Below, in pieces: positions 18,733-27,718 of a stretch of 42,631 nt of DNA; positions within the stretch are counted from its first letter, which is position 1; the number at the start of each line of letters is the position of its first letter. Origin of the DNA: Candidatus Parcubacteria bacterium (GTDB taxonomy: Bacteria > Patescibacteriota > Minisyncoccia > UBA6257 > 2-01-FULL-56-20); NCBI GenBank assembly GCA_027324805.1, contig DAHVRZ010000006.1, positions 1-42,631 on the forward strand, written 5' to 3'. The translations under genes and the position numbers were made by a program. The notes beneath the pieces were generated by a model. That model was not told the origin of the DNA, made no database searches, and worked only from the letters and a program-made list of their open reading frames with translations.

Positions 18733-19038
18733 CTATTTGGATTTTTTGCCGTATATGAATTGTTGCGAAGGACTCATCGTCTTATCCGTGCGATGGATGC
18801 AGCCGGCCCAGCAGCAAGGCCGGCGCATGCCTTCTTTAAGTTCGGAGCATACCCTCCGAATGTGCTCCTTTCTGGTCTCCGGCTGTTTGACCGAGATGGT
18901 CCAGCATATCCATTCGTTGCGCGCAAGCGGCGTGATGTCGCTCCATTTTGCGAGCGCGGCTTTGTCGGAGGAGAGGGCCTTCCGCAGATCGGTGGGCATC
19001 GTGTGGGCGGTTCCGGAGGGGATCTTTGGATGTGCCAT
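18733..19038 (-). CDS. YdeI/OmpD-associated family protein
   Basis: MPTDLRKALSSDKAALAKWSDITPLARNEWICWTISVKQPETRKEHIRRVCSELKEGMRRPCCWAGCIHR matches the family core. Confidence 0.78.
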   Translation of the reverse strand: MAHPKIPSGTAHTMPTDLRKALSSDKAALAKWSDITPLARNEWICWTISVKQPETRKEHIRRVCSELKEGMRRPCCWAGCIHRTDKTMSPSQQFIYGKKSK

Positions 19039-19299
19039 ATGCCAATGGTACACCCGTTGGCTGTTTCGGGGAATTCGGATGTATACATTATGGCCATGAG
19101 AAAGGTATCTGAATGGCTTGGATGGCACAGTGTTGCTGTGTCGATGGCGCATATATACCGATCAGTTCCATATTCGCCCAAGGATCCGCGAACGAACATA
19201 TCGAGGGCATAGCGGTGAATCCGACTCTGTAATATTCGGTGAATGACTCCGTAATACTCAAGGAAAGGTCGGAGGGTAATGCAACTACCATTCACAAAC

Positions 19300-19698
19300 A
19301 TGAAAAAAGCAACTATTCTTGCGTTCGCGCTCTTTGCGGGAGCAGCGCTCGGAGGCGCACTCTTCATCGGCGACAGCATGAGCGTCGGCGCGCAAACGAC
19401 GTCGCTTTCCTGTTCGCCGGCATCGACGATGGTCGCGCCGGGACAGTCGGTCACGCTTTCCGCATCGGGAGGCAACGGCACGTACCAGTGGTCGAGTCCA
19501 GGCCTCACGATCACGAATCCGTTCGGGGCGAATTTCGCGGTGACCTTCAACCGGGACGGCACGTTCCCGGTGACGGTGACGAGCGCGGGTACGACCGCAA
19601 CGTGCAGCGTCCTAGTGACGGGCACGGCGGTGCCGAGCACATCGACGGCGCCCGTAACGACTCCGGGTCTTCCGAATACCGGTGCACTGCCGGAATAG
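19300..19698 (+). CDS. Secreted Ig-like protein with C-terminal LPNTG motif
   Basis: Signal peptide MKKATILAFALFAGAALGGALFIG; CSPASTMVAPGQSVTLSASGGNGTYQWSSPG Ig-like fold; ends ...GLPNTGALPE*. Confidence 0.7.
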   Translation: MKKATILAFALFAGAALGGALFIGDSMSVGAQTTSLSCSPASTMVAPGQSVTLSASGGNGTYQWSSPGLTITNPFGANFAVTFNRDGTFPVTVTSAGTTATCSVLVTGTAVPSTSTAPVTTPGLPNTGALPE

Positions 19699-19735
19699 GC
19701 AGGACGGTAAGGTCGGATAAAACCAAACTAATGTA

Positions 19736-20368
19736 ATGACGATGCCATCGCGTGCGAAATCACTATTGAAAAAAAGTGCACTTGCGGCGCTTGGCGTCGT
19801 GTGCGGAATGGGCGCGGTCATCGGATACCGTGCGGTCGTTGCGGAAATCCGCTCGAACGCAGGCGCCGCGCCCTCCGTACAGGCCGATGTAGTCCCGGTA
19901 GGGATGCCGGAGACGCTTGTCATCCCGGCCATAGGCGTTTCGGCCCCGGTCGTGGCGGTCGGCATCGCGAAGGACGGAAGCCTCGGCGTGCCTTCGGATG
20001 CGGTCCATGTTGCATGGTACAAATATGGACCGAAGCCCGGCGAGCCGGGCGCCGCAGTGATCGACGGCCACCTCGACACCATCCATTCCCCGGAAGCGGT
20101 TTTTTATAATCTGGACAAGCTGGCGCCGGGCGATGAGGTGGATATTGTGACGGCGGCAGGGGAGAGGCTTGTTTTCAGGGTGACGGGCACGGAGACGCTT
20201 CCATACGATGCGACGACGTCGGCCATCTTTACGACGACTTCGACAGTGCCGGAACTGAACCTCATAACGTGCGCCGGCGACTGGGTGAAGGCGATCAAGC
20301 TTTATAATGAGCGGTTCGTGGTCTTTTCGAAGCTCGTGTCATCTTCCTCCGCGGCGGCATCGTTGTAG
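19736..20368 (+). CDS. Sortase, class E/F-like
   Basis: LVIPAIGVSAPVVAVGIAKDGSLGVPSDAVHVAWYKYGPKPGEPGAAVIDGHLDT...GDEVDIVTAAGERLVFRVT...ELNLITCAGDW...NERFVVFSKL; His/Cys/Arg catalytic residues present. Confidence 0.9.
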   Translation: MTMPSRAKSLLKKSALAALGVVCGMGAVIGYRAVVAEIRSNAGAAPSVQADVVPVGMPETLVIPAIGVSAPVVAVGIAKDGSLGVPSDAVHVAWYKYGPKPGEPGAAVIDGHLDTIHSPEAVFYNLDKLAPGDEVDIVTAAGERLVFRVTGTETLPYDATTSAIFTTTSTVPELNLITCAGDWVKAIKLYNERFVVFSKLVSSSSAAASL

Positions 20369-21434
20369 TGGCAGCGGCCTTGCCGGGGGCACCGGCGGCG
20401 CGGTCCGCCCGTTCCATCATTTTAAGGAATGCATCCATATGTTCCCTTGCCGCGACGGAAACGCGGAGGATCGTCGGCGCGTAGAGTTTGGAGACGAGAG
20501 GGAAAGTGCGCGCCATCTCTTTTTCGATGAATGATTTTGCCCGAGGGGAGACTTTCACGGCGAAAAGGTTTGCGCGGGAGTCGAATGCTTTGAAGTGGGA
20601 GAGCTTGTTCACCGCGCCAATGGCGCGCTCACGTTCCAGGGCGATCTTCTTTGCGAGGTCGCGGTAATAGGTAGAAGAGGAAGGGTGGAGCGCGGCGACC
20701 GCAACCGCTTCGAGTACGCGGCTGCCGCCGAGATGGCGGCCCTGGTAGCCGATCATCTTCTTGATGTCCTTCCCGCAGAGCGCGTACCCGATGCGGAGGC
20801 CGGCGAGCGCATAGAGCTTGGAGAACGTGCGGATGAACATGAGATTGCCGTGCCGGCGAAGGAGGGAGAGGAATTCTTTTTCCTCATACCGGTCGTCGAA
20901 TCCGTAGTACGCTTCATCTATTGCTACGACGGAGGTCTTCGGGGCGGCGGCGAGGATGCGTTTGAGGTCGCCCACCGAGAGAATATTGCCCGTGGGATTG
21001 TTCGGTGACGTGACGAGTATAAGTTTCGGGCGGAACGAGCGGATTTTAGCGATACAGTCATCGATATCAAAACGAAATTCCCTCTCGTCTTCGACGAGGC
21101 GGAACTCGTGTATGCGCACGTCGCGGGCAGTGAGGCGGACGTTGTAATAGTCGAAATGAAGCTCGTTCACGAGAACGGCATCCTTTGCGGGATCGAGCCG
21201 GTCGAAGAGGGTATCGAGGATATTCTCCGCGCCGTATCCCACGATGATCCGATCCGCCGGAATGCGGAATTTTTTTGAAAGTTCTTTTGCGAGGGCGGAA
21301 CCGTAATAGCCGTCGTAATAAAAATTCGCCTCTTCCGCGGGGAAGTTGCGGAGCGCGGCAAGCGCGGCGGGGGACGGTCCCTGGACGATCTCGTTACGAT
21401 TCAGTAGTCTGCGGCGTTGCGTATTTTTTTGCAT
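20295..21434 (-). CDS. Histidinol-phosphate aminotransferase-like PLP-dependent enzyme
   Basis: LVTSPNNPTGNILSVGDLKRIL, VVAIDEAYYGFDD, FIRTFSKLYALAGLRIGYA (PLP Lys). Confidence 0.88.
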   Translation of the reverse strand: MQKNTQRRRLLNRNEIVQGPSPAALAALRNFPAEEANFYYDGYYGSALAKELSKKFRIPADRIIVGYGAENILDTLFDRLDPAKDAVLVNELHFDYYNVRLTARDVRIHEFRLVEDEREFRFDIDDCIAKIRSFRPKLILVTSPNNPTGNILSVGDLKRILAAAPKTSVVAIDEAYYGFDDRYEEKEFLSLLRRHGNLMFIRTFSKLYALAGLRIGYALCGKDIKKMIGYQGRHLGGSRVLEAVAVAALHPSSSTYYRDLAKKIALERERAIGAVNKLSHFKAFDSRANLFAVKVSPRAKSFIEKEMARTFPLVSKLYAPTILRVSVAAREHMDAFLKMMERADRAAGAPGKAAATTTMPPRRKMTRASKRPRTAHYKA

Positions 21435-21512
21435 GATAATGGGTCAATTATATCGTTTTTCCATAGGATGTGCTAGAATGAAGAACATGGCACGTGATAT
21501 TTTTCTTTTCCC

Positions 21513-22079
21513 ATGGACGCATCATCGGCTGATATAACGCCGGCACTTCCCGATTCCGTCCTTCCGTATCCCGATGGGACCTGGGACCGGCTCAAATACC
21601 GTTTTTGGAAGTGGGCGTATCCGTTCCACAATCACATACGCGATATTTTGCTCAAGGCGGGCGCATTGCATCCGCCGTACACCTATCGCCAGAACTATGT
21701 TCTCGGCCGTCTTCGCCGCGGCAGGAAAATGGCAGATTTTTTGAAGCATCTCGAAGAGGTGGGCTTCGGCAACCATTTCATTGCTTGGAATGACGATGGC
21801 CAGGTGGCAAGTTTGCGAAAGCTTATTGATTTCAAATGGCAATACCATCTTCGCATCTTTAAAGACGGCGAAGTGCGCGGGCATTATGAGCTTACGCCGG
21901 AATCGCATCCGTTCAAACACTATAACAAGCGCGGCCAGGAGGCGCGCCGCGACGATTTTCTATCTTTCCTGGGGGATTGGATCACTCCCATTGGTCCTGT
22001 CGCCGTCGCCGCTCACCGCGATGCCGCGGGAAGCATCGCTCCCGTCCGGAGGAAACGCAAGATCGAAAAGAAGCCCTGA
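21513..22079 (+). CDS. Hypothetical protein
   Basis: 188 aa, globular-looking; 3' end overlaps the convergent ATP-grasp gene by 120 bp. Confidence 0.6.
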   Translation: MDASSADITPALPDSVLPYPDGTWDRLKYRFWKWAYPFHNHIRDILLKAGALHPPYTYRQNYVLGRLRRGRKMADFLKHLEEVGFGNHFIAWNDDGQVASLRKLIDFKWQYHLRIFKDGEVRGHYELTPESHPFKHYNKRGQEARRDDFLSFLGDWITPIGPVAVAAHRDAAGSIAPVRRKRKIEKKP

Positions 22080-23252
22080 CGCATCGAAACCTTTGCCATA
22101 AAGCACTTCGTGGTGGAGGTCGGTGTTCGGAAGGCTGTTGCATTCGATGACGCCGCAAGGCATTTGTTCGCGCCATGATCGCGTCATGTCTTGGATGATG
22201 AAGTCAACGCCGACGAGCGGATCGCCGAGCACTTCTCCGATCTTCCGGAAGAGGACCATGTTGTCGGGATGAGCGGCGTCCGTCATGTTCGTCGTCGAAC
22301 CGCCGTAGAAACGCGACGCATGCGTGCTAAGTATCTGCATCGTGCCGTTCGGCGGGATCGAATCGAGTGCAAGTCCCTGATGGTCGAGTTCTTGTATCAC
22401 ATCGTCATCCATCGGGATCTCATGGAAAAGTTCCGTATGTCTGCGCGGATTCTTGTTTTCTTCGATGATGAGCTCGCGGATCGTGTGCGTGCCGTCGCCC
22501 ATCACGAACGGCGGTTCGCGGCGCACGACGCCGACGGGTTCGCCGTCCACAAGAAGGATGCGGAATACGAATCCCTGCAATTCCTGTTCGACGATCACCC
22601 AGGGGGAAAGCCTCTTTGCGGTCCTGAAGCCGCGGCGCAGTTCATCCTCGGTCATGATGTGCACCGTCGAATGCCGCGACCGCGAGCCGAGATTCGGTTT
22701 CGTGATGAGCGGGGCGCCGACGTCGCGCATGATGCGCTGCGCGGCGGCGAAGGTAAAGCACGAGTGGCCGCGCGCCATCGGTATGCCGGCGGGAACGAAC
22801 TTCTTTTTGAGCACCGCCTTGTTGTCCATCCAATTGATGGAACGCGAAGGCCCCATATCGCGGGGACGCGGCAGGCCTTCGAATGCGCGCACTACGCCGT
22901 TCTTTTCCGCAACGAAAAAGCTGATTCCGCTTGGGTCGTCGAGTGGCTGGAATTGCCACATTGTTATGCCTTTGCGCCTGGCCGCATCCCAAAGGAGGCG
23001 CGTGCGCTCCGCATTGCGCGGGTCGGCGTCGGTAAGAAGTTTTCCGATGTGGAGCGCGGCAAGCACGCGATAGATGGGGAGTGCCATGCGGTCGAAGGGA
23101 ATCTTTGAAAAGATGGGCGCGATCCCGCGCGCAGCGCGGTCCACGGGCCCGAAAACCGCGGCGGTGGCCGTGTCCATGATGGCGAGCGCCTTCTGGGCAG
23201 GATGATTCACCGGATACTCGCCGCAGTCGGGACAGGAAGATTTTTTCGGCAT
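21960..23252 (-). CDS. ATP-grasp ligase, cyanophycin-synthetase/RimK-like, with N-terminal CxxC
   Basis: KKKFVPAGIPMARGHSCFTFAAAQRIMRDVGAPLITKPNLGSRSRHS...WVIVEQELQGFVFRILLVDGEPVGVVRREPPFVMGDGTHTIRELI...VGVDFIIQD...GVIECNSLPNTD. Confidence 0.8.
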   Translation of the reverse strand: MPKKSSCPDCGEYPVNHPAQKALAIMDTATAAVFGPVDRAARGIAPIFSKIPFDRMALPIYRVLAALHIGKLLTDADPRNAERTRLLWDAARRKGITMWQFQPLDDPSGISFFVAEKNGVVRAFEGLPRPRDMGPSRSINWMDNKAVLKKKFVPAGIPMARGHSCFTFAAAQRIMRDVGAPLITKPNLGSRSRHSTVHIMTEDELRRGFRTAKRLSPWVIVEQELQGFVFRILLVDGEPVGVVRREPPFVMGDGTHTIRELIIEENKNPRRHTELFHEIPMDDDVIQELDHQGLALDSIPPNGTMQILSTHASRFYGGSTTNMTDAAHPDNMVLFRKIGEVLGDPLVGVDFIIQDMTRSWREQMPCGVIECNSLPNTDLHHEVLYGKGFDASGLLFDLAFPPDGSDASRGIAVSGDGDRTNGSDPIPQER

Positions 23253-23411
23253 GGATCGATGTGAAATTTCCCTCAATTATATATCATCGGGGAGGATTAT
23301 GAGAGGAAAGGATGGAATAGACAATTTATCTATTATTTGCTATAATATGCCCTAGTCCCTTGAGAAGCGATGCGTGACGTTTGCGCACCTATCTTGGGCA
23401 TGGAGGGTTGT

Positions 23412-25262
23412 ATGTACTATTCTGTGGTGGCGCTTGTGTGCGCCGTGATAGGGATCATTCCCCTGGCGATCTGCCGCAAGCCCATTGCGAGCGTTGTTCA
23501 AGGGACGACCTCTTTCTTTCTGCTTTGGTGGTTCTTCTATCTCGGGACGCCATCGACGATTTGGCCGGTTTTCGGAGCGCTTGGACTATGGGTGTTCATT
23601 CTCTGGATCATCGGCGGGATCGTTTTGGCGATATCCGACGAAAAAGAAACATGGATGTATTTCGTCGCCTGGATCCCGCCGATCTTGATTGCGGCGATCT
23701 ATGTTGTCGGTTTTTTCTTCTTGGGGTCCGAGTTGATAAACACATCGGATTACGAAGGGATGCTTGGCAATGTGGAATCGCGGGTTTGGACGGAGGATAT
23801 CCAGCCGAAGAACCCCGGGCATATGCGCATGGCAACCAAGGAAAACGCGGCATACCTTGCGCAGAAAGCGATCGGACAGGATGGCGCGATCGGTAGCCAG
23901 TTCGAGATCGAAAACGACGAGATCACGCTGCAACTGGTGAACGGCCAGCTGTGGTACGTGGCGCCGCTCGAGTTCCGTGGATATACCACATGGAGTTCGA
24001 ATGGCACCTCGCCGGGCTACGTGATGATCTCGGCCGAGAATCAGGACATGCAGCCGAAACTGGTGAAGTTTCCTGACGGGCAGGGGATGCGATATTCCCC
24101 CTCGGCATTTTTCGGCAACGATCTCGAGAGGCATCTCCGCGAAAACGGCTATCTCGATAAAGGGATCGGGGAGATGAATTTTGAGATTGACGAACATCAC
24201 AAGGCATGGTGGATCGTGACCATCTACAAACCAACCGTCTGGTGGAGCGCAAAAAAAGTTGAAGGTGTTGCGATCGTCGATCCGGCCACCGGCGACAGCA
24301 CGTTCCATCCTCTCGGATCCGTGCCGGATTGGGTGGATCGCGTGGTTCCGGACAGCTATGTCCAGGACTACATCAGGTGGTGGGGTGAATACCGCGACGG
24401 ATGGATGAACAGCTGGTGGGGGAAGAAAAACCTTGTCGCACCGGGCGATACGTCGCTTATCTACGGGAACGACAACCAACCCGAATGGGTGACGGACATC
24501 ACCTCGACCAACGGCAACGACAGTTCCCTCGTCGGCGTCGTGTACACCAACTCGCGTACCGGCAAGTCGGTGTATTATGCCGTCCCCGGCGGAGCGACCA
24601 ACTCGGCGGTGCTTGATGCGGTAAAGAACAATCCGCAGATCAACTACCGCAAGCTTCATGGGTCCGATCCGCAGCTGTACAACGTGGACGGAACCATGGC
24701 CTGTGTCGTGCCGCTCTTCAACGAAAGCTATGCTTTTCAGGGCGTGGCGATCGTGCCGATCGACAACGTTCAGGAGGTCGCGGTGGGTGCGACGCAATAC
24801 GACGCACTGGAACAGTATGAGAAGTTCCTGTCCGACAAAGGCGTGAAGACGGCTTTGGGCGCAGACCGATCCCTCAAAACGATCGAGGGGACGGTGGATC
24901 GCATCAACGCCGACACGACGAGCAGTGGGAACCTCTACTACATCCACATTGCCGGCGTACCCCATCTTTTTACGGGGGGCGTGGGCGATTCTCCGAAGCT
25001 GCCCGTGACGGAGAAGGGCGATAAGGTCAGGATCACCTACTACGATTCCAATCGGGACGTGGTACCGCTCCACGACTTTGACAACCTTTCGTTGCCCCTC
25101 ACGGAAAGCAAGGACCAGGTGAAGGTAAGGGCGGACGTCCAGGCCGCGCGCACCAGCCAGGAAACGTCGGACGATGCACGCACCGTTCGCTCGGAGATCG
25201 ACCATCTGAGCGATCAGCAGATTTTGGAACTGAAACAAAAGGTTCAAAAAAAGAACCAGTAA
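23412..25262 (+). CDS. Large hypothetical membrane protein with multi-TM N-terminus and long ectodomain
   Basis: About 4 TM helices, then ~480 aa soluble region (LVNGQLWYVAPLEFRGYTTWSSNGTSPGYVMISAENQD...); GGAGGG upstream of ATG 23412; TGCTATAAT promoter element at about 23338-23346. Confidence 0.65.
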   Translation: MYYSVVALVCAVIGIIPLAICRKPIASVVQGTTSFFLLWWFFYLGTPSTIWPVFGALGLWVFILWIIGGIVLAISDEKETWMYFVAWIPPILIAAIYVVGFFFLGSELINTSDYEGMLGNVESRVWTEDIQPKNPGHMRMATKENAAYLAQKAIGQDGAIGSQFEIENDEITLQLVNGQLWYVAPLEFRGYTTWSSNGTSPGYVMISAENQDMQPKLVKFPDGQGMRYSPSAFFGNDLERHLRENGYLDKGIGEMNFEIDEHHKAWWIVTIYKPTVWWSAKKVEGVAIVDPATGDSTFHPLGSVPDWVDRVVPDSYVQDYIRWWGEYRDGWMNSWWGKKNLVAPGDTSLIYGNDNQPEWVTDITSTNGNDSSLVGVVYTNSRTGKSVYYAVPGGATNSAVLDAVKNNPQINYRKLHGSDPQLYNVDGTMACVVPLFNESYAFQGVAIVPIDNVQEVAVGATQYDALEQYEKFLSDKGVKTALGADRSLKTIEGTVDRINADTTSSGNLYYIHIAGVPHLFTGGVGDSPKLPVTEKGDKVRITYYDSNRDVVPLHDFDNLSLPLTESKDQVKVRADVQAARTSQETSDDARTVRSEIDHLSDQQILELKQKVQKKNQ

Positions 25263-25275
25263 GAAAACATCAGGC

Positions 25276-25302
25276 AGGGAAGGAGCAATCCTTCCCTTTT
25301 TT
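25276..25302. terminator. Terminator between convergent genes
   Basis: AGGGAAGGA-gcaa-TCCTTCCCT-TTTTT. Confidence 0.85.
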
Positions 25303-25307
25303 ATTGT

Positions 25308-26909
25308 CTATACGAACCCGGGGAAGAAATCGATCTTGATCCGCGAACGGGGGATGCCCATGTGCAAGAGTATCTTTTCGATGGCGGTCGTCATCGCCCG
25401 CGTACCCGAAATATAGAAGGTGCGTTCGTGCCAGTCGGGAACTTCCTGTTTGATGAGGTCGGCAGTGATGCGGCCTTCGTGGAACACGCCGTATGCGGGC
25501 GCGCCTTTTTCGCCCGGATGGCGCATGAATTCCTTTATGGCCGCCCCGCCGCCTTTGCTTTTTCCCGCGCCGTTCCCAGTGATGGCATAGATCGTTTTCA
25601 TGCCGGTCTTTTCCGCCGCTTCATCGAAGACGTCGGCATAGGCGATCTCGTCCGTCGAACGGTTGGAATAGAACAGGACGGCATCGCGCCGTTCGTCGCC
25701 TTGTCTCGCGGTGTCCGTTATGTATTTCACCATGCTGCGGAATGGCGTGATGCCGATGCCGCCGGCGATGAAAACAAGCTTCTCCTGCGTGTCGCGCGGC
25801 AATATGAAATCGCCGGCAAGATGGCCTGCAATGATCGTTTCGCCCGGACGCATGTCACGGAGACGTTTTTTGAACGAGCTTGAAGGATCATAGAATTTCA
25901 CGCCGAGGCGCACCTGGGGCTCTGTCGGTGATGACGCAATCGTAAAGTAGCGCCGGTTGCCGCGTCCGTCGGACTTTTCATGCGCGAGCGTCCATTCGAG
26001 ATATTGGCCCGGTGCGAATTTTATCCGGCGCCCGCCGTCCGTCGCGAACGAGAAGTCATAGATCCCGTCGCCGACCTCTTTCTTTTTGGTGAGCGTAAGC
26101 ACCCGTTTGCCTTTGGGGCTCACCGCAAACGAAAAGATATTGCCGACAAGGAGCGCGAGTTCCGGCGTGGAATAGTATTGACCCAGATGGATGGCGGGGG
26201 AGAAGAGCAGGCCGACGAGCGCGCCGTATTCGATGCGCCACGGCCGCGTAGGCGGCGTGGTGAGCGGCTCCGTGATCATGATCGAGGCAAAAAAGAAGAG
26301 CGGCGTATGGAGCACGGCTTTTTGTACGGTGACAAGGGGGTTGTCCGTCGGATGGGTGAGGATGTCGGAAAGGAACGCGGCGGCAAGGAATGTGAGCGCG
26401 AGATCGAATCGCTGTATTTTACGAACGACAAGGAATCCGCCGGCGATCACAAAAGCCATCAGCGGCAGGTTGCCGCCGACCCACCAGCTTGCCGCCGGGC
26501 CGGAAAGGAGGGCGCTCGCCGCTACCGCGAATGCGGCAGGGTTGAAGATATGCTTTTTGTCGAGTGCGATGATGTATTTGACGCCCATGGCCGCGCCGGC
26601 GGCGGCAATGAGGAAGATGATGTAATTCTGGCTGAGGGGCGGCTGGGGCGAGATGATAAGCGTAAGGATGAGCGATGTGATATATGCCGATTCGCTGTTG
26701 GGATGGGCTCCAAAGAAGGCCGCGAGAATGCCATTTGCCGCCCAGCAGGCGATGAAAAGAAAAACCGCCTCGAAGAGGAGATTGAGCGGATTATAAGGGA
26801 GCCATCCGATTGCGCCGAATATCGCCGCGATCCCTACGAGGATCATGAGGTAATACATCACGAGGCGATACATCGTGATGCGGTTGAGGAAATTATCTAT
26901 ATAGTTCAT
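25308..26909 (-). CDS. RnfD/NqrB-like membrane domain fused to ferredoxin-NADP+ reductase-like FAD/NAD domain
   Basis: Multi-TM N-terminus (SIMITEPLTTPPTRPWRIEYGALVGLLFSP), then GQYLEWTL...RRYFTIASSPTEPQVRLGVKFY...GHLAGDFILP...LVFIAGGIGITPFRSMVKYI. Confidence 0.88.
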   Translation of the reverse strand: MNYIDNFLNRITMYRLVMYYLMILVGIAAIFGAIGWLPYNPLNLLFEAVFLFIACWAANGILAAFFGAHPNSESAYITSLILTLIISPQPPLSQNYIIFLIAAAGAAMGVKYIIALDKKHIFNPAAFAVAASALLSGPAASWWVGGNLPLMAFVIAGGFLVVRKIQRFDLALTFLAAAFLSDILTHPTDNPLVTVQKAVLHTPLFFFASIMITEPLTTPPTRPWRIEYGALVGLLFSPAIHLGQYYSTPELALLVGNIFSFAVSPKGKRVLTLTKKKEVGDGIYDFSFATDGGRRIKFAPGQYLEWTLAHEKSDGRGNRRYFTIASSPTEPQVRLGVKFYDPSSSFKKRLRDMRPGETIIAGHLAGDFILPRDTQEKLVFIAGGIGITPFRSMVKYITDTARQGDERRDAVLFYSNRSTDEIAYADVFDEAAEKTGMKTIYAITGNGAGKSKGGGAAIKEFMRHPGEKGAPAYGVFHEGRITADLIKQEVPDWHERTFYISGTRAMTTAIEKILLHMGIPRSRIKIDFFPGFV

Positions 26910-26918
26910 GGTGGCGGT

Positions 26919-27695
26919 TTAAATATTCGAGATTTGATAGTTGTCCCAACCCGTCGTTTTTGTGGCGATCCTGTTGTTATTGATCATATATCCTTCGAAT
27001 CCCGGCAGCGATTCAATGAATCGTATGCCGTCTTGGCCCATCGCAAATGCGGCGGTTGCGAAGCGGTCCGCCTCATAAACGTTGGGGCCGATCACGGTGA
27101 GCGAGATGATCGCATTCGCCGCTGCACCGGTATGAGGATCGTAAATATGGTCACCGCGGATATATGTGCCCGAGGTTGCAACACCTTCATTGTGGGCGGT
27201 GCTGATAATTTGCACGTTCTCCTGAACGTTCCACGGACTCCTGATGCCCACCGTCCACGGATCGCCGTCCGCATTCCTTCCGTAGGCCTGGATGTCGCCC
27301 CCGGCATCCACATAGAAATCCTCAAAGCCCTCTTTGATGAGGAGCTGGGCCGCATTCCAGATCGCCCAGCCTTTCACGAGGCCGGAGGGATCGTACATGC
27401 CATCGGCCTTTTTGATATCGAAATAGCCGTTGGTCGCGCGTTTCGTTTCTTCGGCGAGCGTGAAGATGAGCTCCATCTCCGGACTCCATTCCTCGCGCGC
27501 GAGGCGGCCGGAATTGATCGCGCTTATCTCGCTCGTTTCTTTATAGGTGCTGAATATCTCGTCGATGTGCGTGAAGTAATCAAACGCTTTCGCGATCGCC
27601 TCCGTGCGCCGCCGCTCGTCGGCACTGCCACCACCGGGCGCGTCGATGATCTCTATGGAGATCGGCATCCCCATCAGTATGCGCGTCTCTTTCAT
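26919..27695 (-). CDS. apbE: FAD:protein FMN transferase
   Basis: TRILMGMPISIEII...FDYFTHIDEIFSTYKETSEISAIN...DPSGLVKGWAIWNAAQLLIKEGFEDFYVDAGGDIQAYG...SGTYIRGDHIYDPHTG. Confidence 0.94.
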   Translation of the reverse strand: MKETRILMGMPISIEIIDAPGGGSADERRRTEAIAKAFDYFTHIDEIFSTYKETSEISAINSGRLAREEWSPEMELIFTLAEETKRATNGYFDIKKADGMYDPSGLVKGWAIWNAAQLLIKEGFEDFYVDAGGDIQAYGRNADGDPWTVGIRSPWNVQENVQIISTAHNEGVATSGTYIRGDHIYDPHTGAAANAIISLTVIGPNVYEADRFATAAFAMGQDGIRFIESLPGFEGYMINNNRIATKTTGWDNYQISNI

Positions 27696-27718
27696 GGCTT
27701 GATGGTCCGTAATGAAGG

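Noticed and set aside
22191-23108. 305-aa plus ORF antisense to the ATP-grasp gene
   Set aside because: Arg/His-rich shadow ORF; the ATP-grasp motifs lie on the minus strand.
23586-25247. 553-aa minus-strand ORF
   Set aside because: Antisense shadow of the 23412 gene in high-GC DNA; Arg/His/Val-rich with no domain motifs.
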